Shown here piece by piece: positions 44,535 to 52,145 of a stretch of DNA of 64,000 nucleotides; position 1 is the first letter of the stretch, and each line of letters opens with the position of its first letter. The DNA lies in assembly GCF_029382225.1 (NCBI RefSeq), contig NZ_JARLTC010000011.1, positions 186,001-250,000 of the forward strand, written 5' to 3'. The notes beneath the pieces were generated by a model. The model was given only the letters and a program-made list of their open reading frames with translations. It was not told the origin of the DNA and made no database searches. The DNA comes from Spongiactinospora sp. TRM90649 (GTDB taxonomy: Bacteria; Actinomycetota; Actinomycetes; Streptosporangiales; Streptosporangiaceae). The translations under genes and the position numbers were made by a program.

Positions 44535-44690
44535 GCGCTGCGGCTCGACGAGGCCACTGGCGACGTGGACGGCGCGTCCGAGGCGGCGCCATCGAGGCGG
44601 GGCCGCCCAGACCCGGATCGTGATCGCCCATCGGACGAGCACGATCAGGGGCGCGGACGCGATCCCGCACCTGGACGACGAGCGGTGGAC
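44535..44690 (+). pseudogene. Relic of an ABC exporter ATP-binding domain
   Basis: Two pieces of an ABC ATPase survive in different frames. From 44535, ALRLDEATGDVD corresponds to the Walker B/D-loop (usual LLLDEATSALD). From 44608, in another frame, QTRIVIAHRTSTIRGADAI, followed by LDDERW, corresponds to the H-loop region (usual IVIAHRLSTIRxADxIxVLDxGR). The two are about 30 nt apart, as in an intact domain, with a frame change between. It lies directly after the RiPP genes, so it is probably the remains of the peptide exporter. Confidence 0.7.
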
Positions 44691-44700
44691 CCGGACGGCG

Positions 44701-44732
44701 CCCGGGCCGGACCCGATCGGGTCCGGCCCGGG
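44701..44732. terminator. Perfect 16-bp palindrome, bidirectional terminator
   Basis: Bases 44701-44732 form a perfect palindrome (arms CCCGGGCCGGACCCGA and complement, loop inside GATC). It stands between the RiPP cluster and the convergent inhibitor gene, 14 nt after the latter's stop. On the plus strand CCTTTC follows. Confidence 0.7.
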
Positions 44733-44746
44733 CCTTTCACCGGCGG

Positions 44747-45142
44747 TTACGGCTCAAGGAGAATCGAGTTGATCGGGGAGAGATTCTCCAGGTAGCTGCC
44801 GGGGCCCTTGCGGGGGCCGCAGTTCTGGCCGCCATAGGCGGTGCAGAGCCGCAGGCCCGCGCCGCCGGTCTGGTTGTTGACGACGAGCCGCGTGCCGAAC
44901 ACGTTGCTCAGGTTGTGGCTGCCGTAGCGGAAGTAGGTCTGCGGGGTGCCGTTCGAGGTGGCGTCGGGGTAGATGCACACGTGCCCGGACGGGCAGGCGG
45001 CCCGCTGCGGCGCCGCGACGGTGGCGCCGGCGCTGGCCGTGCCCGCCGTCAGGGCAAGGGTGAGCGTGGCGGTCGCGCCGAACGCGGCGATCATCCCCCG
45101 GCGGAGCGTGCCCGTGGAAACGCTCTTGATCTGGTCGCGCAT
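44747..45142 (-). CDS. Secreted peptidase inhibitor, family I36-like
   Basis: A 131-residue secreted protein: signal peptide about 1-39 (LTLALTAGTASA), then a small beta-rich domain starting CPSGHVCIYPDA with paired cysteines and the strand FGTRLVVNN, LRLCTAYGGQNCG, YLENLSPINSILLEP. It matches the beta/gamma-crystallin-like I36 metalloprotease inhibitors of streptomycetes. The ATG at 45142 follows GGGAGG at 9 nt. It may protect against the secreted proteases encoded nearby. Confidence 0.82.
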   Translation of the reverse strand: MRDQIKSVSTGTLRRGMIAAFGATATLTLALTAGTASAGATVAAPQRAACPSGHVCIYPDATSNGTPQTYFRYGSHNLSNVFGTRLVVNNQTGGAGLRLCTAYGGQNCGPRKGPGSYLENLSPINSILLEP

Positions 45143-45398
45143 GGTGGTGTTCCTCCCGTGTCCGAGGTCGCTGGACCTCAGTGGTGTGGCGTGGTGCGGC
45201 GGTCCGGGCGTCGGGCCCGTTCGCCACGACCGCCAATCAACCCGGACGGCGCTGGTGGCCAACAGAGGCCCGGACGAACTCGGCCGGAACCGTGCCACGG
45301 CGAGACGGGGTCTGGACGCGTTCGGTAGTGGTTCATACACTGTCGGTCATGACGAGGGTCGGATGCCTGGTTCATGAGAGGACGGGATCCGAGCAACG

Positions 45399-46442
45399 AT
45401 GATTGCTGATCTTGGAGACAGTGGGGATCTTCGGACGGCGGACAGGGCGGGTGAGACCGACGTAGCGGCGGTGGCCCGCCATGAGGAACTGGTGACACTT
45501 TTGGCCGCGCGGTTCGCGCGGGCCGACGTGTCGCTGCGGGAGTTGCAGGCGCGGGCCGATCGGGCGGGCGGCACCCGGCTGCCCAGGTCGAGCTGCGCGG
45601 ACATGCTGGCGGGGCGGCGGTTTCCGAAGAAGGCGATGATGGTGGCCTTCCTGCGGGCCTGCCGGGTGCCCGAACACGAGCTGCCGGCGTGGGAACGCGC
45701 GTGGGAACGGGTGCGTCTCACGCGCATGCCGGCCGTTCCGGGACAGCCCCGGACGGCCGGGCCGGGGCCCGCCGGGCGCCCGGCGGACGGTGAACCGAAC
45801 CGGCCGGCGACGCTCGTGTCCGCCGTCGGTGGCCGGTGGCGGTGTGCGGTCCTGCTGGTTCCTGCCGTGGCGGGGATCGCGGTCGTCGTGGTCGCCGCCG
45901 CCATGACGCTGGTGTCGCTCGGGCGGACGACCACCGACGACGGCCGCGCGTTCGGCCCCGGCGGGTCGAGCCGGTTCACCGTCCGGATCGATCCGGCCAA
46001 CACGGGGGTGCGGCTGGTCCGCCGCCTGGACGCCAACGTGCCGCTGCAACGCGCCTCGGTCGCCGTGGACGGCGTGCCCGTGGGGGAGTGGCGCCCCCTG
46101 CTCGGCGGCACCTACGGATGGGTGGATCAAACCGTGATGATCCCCCCAGAACTGACCTCGGGCCGGAGCCGGCTCACCGTGGTGAACACGTTCGTGTCCT
46201 CGGCCTGGGACTTCAACGAGTTCCGCTACCTGGTGCAGCAGCGCATCAACGACGGCTGGACGACCGCCGACGTGCTCGACATCGGTCCCGGCCACACCGG
46301 CAGCGAGGCCGCGCACGGCTACCGGATCACCAACCAGACCTTTCGCGGCAGCCGCACGCTGGAGTACCCACCGCCCGGAGAGCAGGCGGGGGAGCACACG
46401 GGAGAGCACACGGGGAGTCCGAATCCGTGGCCTGACCGCTGA
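45399..46442 (+). CDS. HTH-type N-terminus fused through a membrane helix to an extracytoplasmic beta-rich domain
   Basis: A 347-residue protein. Residues about 24-105 look like the actinobacterial XRE-like helix-turn-helix found at the N-terminus of many membrane proteins (EELVTLLAARFARADVSLRELQ, DMLAGRRFPKKAMMVAFLRAC). A single helix follows (about 149-174), then a domain of about 150 residues (DANVPLQRASVAVDGVPVGEW, LTVVNTFVSSAWDFNEFRY) resembling the C-terminal part of DUF2961-type glycoside hydrolases. The end has a GEHTGEHTG duplication. A one-pass regulator that senses sugars outside is a reasonable guess, not shown. Confidence 0.72.
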   Translation: MIADLGDSGDLRTADRAGETDVAAVARHEELVTLLAARFARADVSLRELQARADRAGGTRLPRSSCADMLAGRRFPKKAMMVAFLRACRVPEHELPAWERAWERVRLTRMPAVPGQPRTAGPGPAGRPADGEPNRPATLVSAVGGRWRCAVLLVPAVAGIAVVVVAAAMTLVSLGRTTTDDGRAFGPGGSSRFTVRIDPANTGVRLVRRLDANVPLQRASVAVDGVPVGEWRPLLGGTYGWVDQTVMIPPELTSGRSRLTVVNTFVSSAWDFNEFRYLVQQRINDGWTTADVLDIGPGHTGSEAAHGYRITNQTFRGSRTLEYPPPGEQAGEHTGEHTGSPNPWPDR

Positions 46443-46532
46443 GTCCGGTCCCTGGTCCGGGCGGTCGCAGCCGCCCGGACGAGAGATCATCGGAGGTGGT
46501 GGCATTGTCCGCAGGGCGGTAGAAATGACCTC

Positions 46533-47045
46533 ATGATCTCCGTTGCGGTAACCGGGCATCGCGGGCTTCCGCCCGCCACCGCGCGGCTGGTGGACGGCGC
46601 GCTTCGCGAGGTCCTCGCGGGCCGCGCGGCCGGTGCCGCCCTCACGGGCGTTTCCTGCCTGGCGGACGGGGTGGACCAGTTGTTCGCGCGGGCCGTCCTG
46701 GACCTCGGCGGCCGGTTGGAGGTGGTCGTGCCGGTGCGCGGATACCGCGAGGTGCTGCCGCCCTACGTGCGGGCCGAGTACGACCGGCTGCTGGCCGCGG
46801 CGGCGCGCGTCGAGCGGCCGGCCTTCGACCAGCCCACGCCGGAGGCGTACATGGCGGCGAGCGTGGCGATGCTGGACCGCGCGGACGAGCTGATCGCGGT
46901 ATGGGACGGGCTGCCCGCCAGGGGGCACGGCGGCACGGCGGACGTGGTCGCCGAGGCCCGCAGGCGGGCGATGCCGGTCCGGGTGCTCTGGCCGAATGGG
47001 GCGACGCGGGAGGAACCGGGTGTCATGCCGCCCACGGACGGCTGA
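46533..47045 (+). CDS. SLOG-like nucleotide-sensing protein
   Basis: A 170-residue Rossmann-type protein: start ISVAVTGHRGLPPATARLV is typical of SLOG/YpsA-like domains, followed by a glycine-rich loop (LTGVSCLADGVDQLFARAV), the VVVPVRGYREVLP strand, and DELIAVWDGLPARGHGGTADVVAEA, which matches the ligand-binding loop. SLOG domains bind nucleotide-derived ligands and occur in signalling and defence contexts. No partner effector is adjacent. Start ATG at 46533. Confidence 0.8.
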   Translation: MISVAVTGHRGLPPATARLVDGALREVLAGRAAGAALTGVSCLADGVDQLFARAVLDLGGRLEVVVPVRGYREVLPPYVRAEYDRLLAAAARVERPAFDQPTPEAYMAASVAMLDRADELIAVWDGLPARGHGGTADVVAEARRRAMPVRVLWPNGATREEPGVMPPTDG

Positions 47046-47215
47046 GACGCTGCCCTGCACCCATCCCGCGATCATCCAGGCTGTCCGGAGATAGCTAACT
47101 TTCACAAGTACTGCGAGGTTTGATCCCGTTCTGCTGGCAGTGGTGTCACGGATGGCGTGCTCGGCGTAGCCTGCCGGGAAACACGGGCCGGGAGACACAG
47201 GATGTGGGGGGCGCG

Positions 47216-48355
47216 GTGGAGAGCGAGAAGCCCGGGGGAACGGCGGGAGGCGACCCCGGACAGGGGGTTTCACCCCCGGCACCACCGGCCGCACCGGCCG
47301 AGGGGGAGGCCGTTCCGCCGGGGGAGCCGGGCACGGCCGTCCTGGGCGGGACCGTTCCGCCGTCGCGGCGCGTCAGGGCCAGAAGGCTGCGCCTGTACGG
47401 CTGGCTGGTGGCCATCACCGCCGCCCTGCTCGCGGGCGGCGGGATCATGTGGGGCACGGGCACGCCCACCGAGGCCGAGTTACGCGAGCAGGCGGGGCTG
47501 CTGGACAAGGAGAACCTGCGGATCGGGGTGAAGGACGACACACCGGGCATCGCGGTGCGCGACAAGGAGACCGACACCTTCAAGGGCTTCGACATCGACA
47601 TCGCCTACATGATCGCCAACGACCTCGGCTTCCAGCAGTCCCAGGTGGAGTTCCTGTCCATCGAGACCGAGGACCGCGCGCGGATGCGGGCGCAGGACAA
47701 GAACGACGCCTTCGTGTCGGTGGACCTGGTCGTCGCCACCTTCAGCGTGACGGACGAGCGGCGCAAGGACACCTCGGTCGGCTTCTCCTCGCCGTACATG
47801 CGCACCGAGCAGTCCGTGGTGACCAAGAGCGGCCACGCGCCGGTGACCTCGCTGCAGCAGCTCCGCGACAAGCAGGTCTGCACGCTCGGCACCTCCACCT
47901 CGCAGAACGAGCTGGAGCGCGCGGGAGCCCGGCTGACCGGGGTGAACCGGATCAAGCAGTGCATCGACGGGCTGTACGCGGGGACCTACGAGGCGGTGAG
48001 CACCGACGCGGCGATCCTGGCCGGGTTCGTCACGGCGTCGGCGGGGCGGTTGCGGCACTGGGACGTCGGCGTGGAGAAGAGCGAGCACTGGGCCGTCAAC
48101 ACCGGCACGAACGAGGCGCTTCGCCGTCTCGTGGAACTCTCCCTCTACCGCTCGCTGGCCGATCCCGCCGACCGTCGCTGGGAGAAGGCATACGATACCC
48201 ACATCCTGCCGATGGCCTCCACCAACCAGGGCATCGACATAGCCGGGGACATCCAGCCGTGCCTGGTGGCCCCCGACGTGCGCCGCTGGCCATGGGAGCG
48301 GGACCTGCCCCGGCCGCAGTGCCGGCTCGACCAGGAGTGGGCGCCCGGCGGATGA
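47216..48355 (+). CDS. Membrane-anchored solute-binding-like protein (SBP family 3)
   Basis: A 379-residue protein: Pro/Gly-rich cytoplasmic N-terminus (about 1-55), one membrane helix (LYGWLVAITAALLAGGGIMW), then a type-3 periplasmic-binding domain (LRIGVKDDTPGIAVRD, FKGFDIDIAYMIANDLGF, ATFSVTDERR, VGFSSPYMRTEQSVVTK). It looks like an amino-acid/glutamate sensor rather than a lipoprotein, since there is no lipobox. The start is GTG at 47216. An upstream frame to 47120 lacks support. The stop overlaps the next gene as ATGA. Confidence 0.85.
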   Translation: MESEKPGGTAGGDPGQGVSPPAPPAAPAEGEAVPPGEPGTAVLGGTVPPSRRVRARRLRLYGWLVAITAALLAGGGIMWGTGTPTEAELREQAGLLDKENLRIGVKDDTPGIAVRDKETDTFKGFDIDIAYMIANDLGFQQSQVEFLSIETEDRARMRAQDKNDAFVSVDLVVATFSVTDERRKDTSVGFSSPYMRTEQSVVTKSGHAPVTSLQQLRDKQVCTLGTSTSQNELERAGARLTGVNRIKQCIDGLYAGTYEAVSTDAAILAGFVTASAGRLRHWDVGVEKSEHWAVNTGTNEALRRLVELSLYRSLADPADRRWEKAYDTHILPMASTNQGIDIAGDIQPCLVAPDVRRWPWERDLPRPQCRLDQEWAPGG

Positions 48356-49392
48356 CCGAGGAGAGCGGCGGGGGGAAACCTGGGCCGGCCCGCAGGCGCA
48401 GGCCGGTGTACCGGTCGGCGGCGCGCGACCAGGAGTGGCTGCTCGCGGTGCTTCCGGCCTTCCCGGTGGCGCTGCTGGTGATGCGCCTTTGGTACGCGGG
48501 GCGTCAGGACACCCAGACGGTGCTGCTGCTCGTCCAGCACGTCAGCCCCTTGGGCCTGCTCAGCGTGGTGCTGCTCACCATGATCTGGGTGGTGCCGGTG
48601 GTGGTGCTGGCCGGACGGGTGCTGGGATCGCTGTACCGGGTGAGCACCGGGCGGTCGTCCTGGCTGGTCAGGAGCGCGGATCGGATCCCCGACTGGGTGG
48701 TCGCGCTCGCCGTGCTGCTCGCGATGCTCGGCTGGCAGCTCAGGTTCCTGCCGGTGCTGGCGGCGTTCGCGCTGTCCGCGGCGGGGCTGACGGTTCGCGA
48801 CCGCCATCCCGAGCGCGCCCGGCTGGTCTACGCGGTGTGCGTGGTCGTTCCGGTGTTGGCGGCGGTCTTCGTCTACGTGATCCTCTATCCGGCGATCGCC
48901 ATGGCCAGGGCGGAGGGCGACTTCTCGACGCTGATCCTGCTGGCCGTGCCGCCGGGGGTGGCGCCGCTGCTCACCGGGCCGGTGCCGGAGGTGTCCGCCT
49001 GGCTGATCGCGCACGGCGCGGCGGCCGTGCTGGCCGTCGTGCTGCCGCTGGCGACGGGCCTGGTGGTGCTGCGCGCCCCGATCCTGCCGCTGAGCGCGGT
49101 CGAGGTGACTCCGGAGCGGAAGTCCCCCGGGAACGAGGTGGTGGTCGGCTACGTGATCGCGGCCGACGACCGGATGACGACCCTGCTGGAACGCGCGGGG
49201 CCGGTGCGTTTCGTCAGGAACGACATGCTGGTGTCGCGGGTGCTGTGCCCCGAGCCGGGGGATGTCCCCCGCAGCCGGGTCCATCTGCGCCATTGGTACG
49301 TAGAACAGAGCATGATCTCGTGGCTCGCGCCCGATCCGCTCCCGGCGGCGATGGACCCGCGCTGCGAAGGTCGTCCGCCCGCCGACCCGTGA
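48352..49392 (+). CDS. Multi-pass membrane protein coupled to the SBP-like gene
   Basis: A 346-residue protein with about seven hydrophobic segments (AVLPAFPVALLVMRLW, LLSVVLLTMIWVVPVVVLAG, VVALAVLLAMLGWQ, VCVVVPVLAAVFVYVIL, and others) and a charged C-terminal tail of about 100 residues. Start ATG at 48352 overlaps the upstream stop (ATGA). The two are therefore likely a functional pair: extracytoplasmic ligand-binding protein plus membrane partner. No known family recognised. Confidence 0.75.
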   Translation: MTEESGGGKPGPARRRRPVYRSAARDQEWLLAVLPAFPVALLVMRLWYAGRQDTQTVLLLVQHVSPLGLLSVVLLTMIWVVPVVVLAGRVLGSLYRVSTGRSSWLVRSADRIPDWVVALAVLLAMLGWQLRFLPVLAAFALSAAGLTVRDRHPERARLVYAVCVVVPVLAAVFVYVILYPAIAMARAEGDFSTLILLAVPPGVAPLLTGPVPEVSAWLIAHGAAAVLAVVLPLATGLVVLRAPILPLSAVEVTPERKSPGNEVVVGYVIAADDRMTTLLERAGPVRFVRNDMLVSRVLCPEPGDVPRSRVHLRHWYVEQSMISWLAPDPLPAAMDPRCEGRPPADP

Positions 49393-49434
49393 CCCCAGCG
49401 GGACGGCGGGCGGCGGGCGTTCAGTGCCGTGAGA

Positions 49435-50295
49435 TCACGCGCGAGCCCACAGGGCCGGCACGTTCGGCGGCTCCCAGCCGGGCAGAGCGGTGTGGCTCTG
49501 CAGGCAGCGGTAGCTGGTGCCGTTGTAGGTGACCGTCGCGCCCGCGGAGTACGCGGTGCCCGCGGCCCACGTGGTGGGGCCGCCCGTCGGGCCGCCCGTC
49601 GGGCTGTTGGTGGGGGTGTTGGTGGGGCTGCTGGTCGGCTGACCGGCGATGTTCAGCACGAAGTCGTACGTGCCCTGACGCTGACCGCCACTGGTCGACA
49701 TCGTCATCAGCAGACGAGGGTTGTAGATCGTGTCCGTGCTGTTGCGCGGCTCACCCGGGAAGTAAAGCTGGGTGGTCAGGATCGGCCGGCCGGGGGCCTG
49801 GACCTTGACGTGGATGTGACGCGTACGTCCCGGGTACAGGCCGGGGACGATGGTCACGAGGCGGTACTGGCCCTGCGCGTTGGTGAACTGGTGACCACGG
49901 AAGGTGAAACCGTAGTTGTCGTAGTTCCCGTTGTTGTCGGCCTGCCAGAAGTCCAGCAGCGCGTTGGCCACCGGCTGACATGCCCGGTTGAAGACGTAGC
50001 CGGTGACGACCAGTGCCGTGCCGGACCCGGGCAGCGTGCTGCGCTGGGGGGAGTTCGGCTTGAAGTACGGGCCTTCCGTCTGCGCCAGCGTGGGCGGGTC
50101 GCCGTCGCTGCAGTAGGGGGTGGGCTCCAGAGGCTGGCCAGGAGCCATGTTGCGGGCCAGCGCGGGAATCTGGGGGACCAGGAGGGAAATCGGCGCGGCC
50201 ATGACGGCAGCCCTGAGCAGGGTCTTCCGCGAGATGACCTTGCCGTCCTTCCCGGTTTCCATCTCCCTCTCGTCGCCGGTGTGCTCGGCGTCCAC
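49435..50295 (-). CDS. Secreted intradiol dioxygenase-like protein with chitin-binding module
   Basis: A 286-residue protein. The N-terminus has a Tat-like SRKTLLRAAVMAAP signal and an ALA cleavage area. The dioxygenase domain (about 60-205) has the iron-site pattern YFKPNS (Tyr) ... GLYPGRTRHIHV (Tyr, His, His). After a Pro/Thr/Gly linker, the last about 44 residues form a CBM5/12-type module (WAAGTAYSAGATVTYNGTSY). The module is nearly identical to that of the divergent protease. The GTG at 50295 follows AAGGAG at 6 nt. Secreted intradiol dioxygenases of actinobacteria may attack aromatic compounds near biomass. Confidence 0.88.
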   Translation of the reverse strand: MDAEHTGDEREMETGKDGKVISRKTLLRAAVMAAPISLLVPQIPALARNMAPGQPLEPTPYCSDGDPPTLAQTEGPYFKPNSPQRSTLPGSGTALVVTGYVFNRACQPVANALLDFWQADNNGNYDNYGFTFRGHQFTNAQGQYRLVTIVPGLYPGRTRHIHVKVQAPGRPILTTQLYFPGEPRNSTDTIYNPRLLMTMSTSGGQRQGTYDFVLNIAGQPTSSPTNTPTNSPTGGPTGGPTTWAAGTAYSAGATVTYNGTSYRCLQSHTALPGWEPPNVPALWARA

Positions 50296-50533
50296 AGTGA
50301 TCTCCTTGGCTTTCGGGGGCGGCGTGCCCGGATGCGGCCCGTCGCGTGTGAAGCTCGGGCCGCTGTCCCAAAAGCTGACACCCCCCTCTGGAAACCGAGT
50401 ACCCCACAGATATCCATAATGTTGCGATATAGACGGATGCACATAACGGTGTAATAGGTTCCAACTGATAGGGCCGCTCCGTGTGTCTGTGCCGTTACGT
50501 TAACGGCGCACCCCCCGACACAAGGAGAGATAG

Positions 50534-51946
50534 ATGCTCCGCAGAAAAACCGTGACCGCGGGTCTCGCGCTCGCTCTCACGTTGGTGGCCGCCCCGGCCA
50601 TCGCCTTCGCCGCGTCCGGTGGCAATGGAGTTCCCCAGGCCGCCCCCGCGCCGGTGCCCCCGGCGACGGTATACGCCCAGATCAAAGCAGCGGCTGCGGC
50701 CGCACTGATCCCCACGCCCGTTCAGGTCGACGACCTCAAGAAGAACCTCGGGCTGACTCAGCAGCAGGCTGAGCTGCGCCTGGACAACGAGGCCGCGGCA
50801 GGCCGGCTGGAGCCGCTGCTGCGCGGCAGGCTCGGCGTCGCCTATGCGGGAAGCTGGGTCACCGGCGCGACCTCCACTCTGGTCGTCGCGACCACGGATG
50901 CCGCGCAGATTCCCGCCATTCGTGAGGCGGGCGCCGAGGCCAAGGTGGTCAAGAACTCCCTGGCCGCCCTCGACTCCGCCCAGGGCAGCCTGGACCAGGC
51001 GCTGCGCGACTCCGCCGACGTGGCGACCTCGTGGGGCGCCGACCTGACCACCAACAAGATCGTGGTTCGGACTCCGAACCCGGCCAAGGCGAAGGCCAGG
51101 ATCAAGGCGGCGGGCGTTGACGCCGGGCTGGTCCAGGTCGTCAAGTCCAGCGAGAAGCCCGTCCTGCTGTACGACGTGCGCGGCGGCGAGGCTTACTACA
51201 TGGGCAGCGGCGGTCGCTGCTCGGTCGGCTTCTCGGTGACCAAGGCCGGATCGCAGGGCGGCTTCGTGACCGCCGGCCACTGTGGCCGGGCCGGGGTCAC
51301 CACCAGCGGCGTCAACCGCGCGGCGCAGGGCACCTTCCGCGGCTCTTCGTTCCCCGGCAACGACTACGCCTGGGTCGAGGTCAACTCGCAGTGGGTCCCG
51401 ACCGGCGTCGTCTACGCCTACGGCTCCGGCGTGGTCACCATCAACGGCTCCACCGTGGCCCAGCCGCAGTCCAGGATCTGCCGTTCCGGATCGACCACGC
51501 AGAACCACTGCGGTACCGTCCAGCAGCTCAACACCAGCGTGACCTACCAGGAGGGCACCGTCTCCGGTGTCACCCGCACCAACGTCTGCGCCGAGCCCGG
51601 CGACTCCGGTGGTTCCTTCTACTCCGGCGACCAGGCGCAGGGCATGACCTCCGGTGGCTCGGGCAACTGCAGGTCCGGCGGCACCACCTACTTCCAGCCG
51701 GTGGGCGAGGCCCTCTCGGTCTACGGTCTGACCCTGGCCGGACGTAGTGGCCCGACCGGTGGTCCCACCGGTGGCCCCACCGGTGGCCCGACCGACCCGC
51801 CCGGTGGCACCTGGGCCGCCGGCACCGCGTACGCCGCGGGCGCGACCGTGACCTACGGCGGCAGCACCTACCGCTGCCTCCAGGGTCACACCGCCCTGCC
51901 CGGCTGGGAGCCGCCGAACGTGCCGGCTCTGTGGGCCCGGGTCTGA
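50534..51946 (+). CDS. Secreted S1-family serine protease (streptogrisin/alpha-lytic type) with chitin-binding module
   Basis: A 470-residue preproenzyme: signal peptide about 1-27, a pro-domain of about 170 residues (LGLTQQQAELRLDNEAAAGR ...), then the protease domain with TAGHC (His249), NDYAW (Asp277) and GDSGG (Ser358). A PTGGPTGGPTGG linker leads to a C-terminal CBM5/12 (WAAGTAYAAGATVTYGGSTY). The pro-domain acts as a folding chaperone. It would cleave proteins bound to chitin. Start ATG at 50534 follows AAGGAGAG. Confidence 0.94.
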   Translation: MLRRKTVTAGLALALTLVAAPAIAFAASGGNGVPQAAPAPVPPATVYAQIKAAAAAALIPTPVQVDDLKKNLGLTQQQAELRLDNEAAAGRLEPLLRGRLGVAYAGSWVTGATSTLVVATTDAAQIPAIREAGAEAKVVKNSLAALDSAQGSLDQALRDSADVATSWGADLTTNKIVVRTPNPAKAKARIKAAGVDAGLVQVVKSSEKPVLLYDVRGGEAYYMGSGGRCSVGFSVTKAGSQGGFVTAGHCGRAGVTTSGVNRAAQGTFRGSSFPGNDYAWVEVNSQWVPTGVVYAYGSGVVTINGSTVAQPQSRICRSGSTTQNHCGTVQQLNTSVTYQEGTVSGVTRTNVCAEPGDSGGSFYSGDQAQGMTSGGSGNCRSGGTTYFQPVGEALSVYGLTLAGRSGPTGGPTGGPTGGPTDPPGGTWAAGTAYAAGATVTYGGSTYRCLQGHTALPGWEPPNVPALWARV

Positions 51947-52006
51947 TCCACGACCGGAGCGGATCTCACCAGACCTGACCTGATCGGTGGGATCCGACCC
52001 GACGTC

Positions 52007-52052
52007 GGCCCTGTGCCGGAGGCCACCCCTCCAGCGCCCCCGGCACAGGGCC
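52007..52052 (+). terminator. 13-bp hairpin after the S1 protease
   Basis: GGCCCTGTGCCGG (52007-52019) pairs perfectly with CCGGCACAGGGCC (52040-52052) across a 20-nt loop, 60 nt after the protease stop. Confidence 0.6.
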
Positions 52053-52099
52053 TCTCGCCGGTTCCTGTACGGCCGCCGCGCGACGGCCGGACGACCGGC

Positions 52100-52145
52100 A
52101 CCCCCTGGGGGCGGGCCCACCACACCTCGCCCGCCCCCAGGGGGT
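52100..52145. terminator. 17-bp hairpin between convergent genes
   Basis: Arms 52100-52116 and 52129-52145 are perfectly complementary (ACCCCCTGGGGGCGGGC and complement) with a 12-nt loop, directly before the GNAT stop codon at 52146 and followed by TT. It probably terminates both converging transcripts. Confidence 0.75.

Noticed and set aside
47120..47215. Upstream extension of the SBP-like protein
   Set aside because: Odd composition and no Shine-Dalgarno. The GTG at 47216 fits the protein start better.
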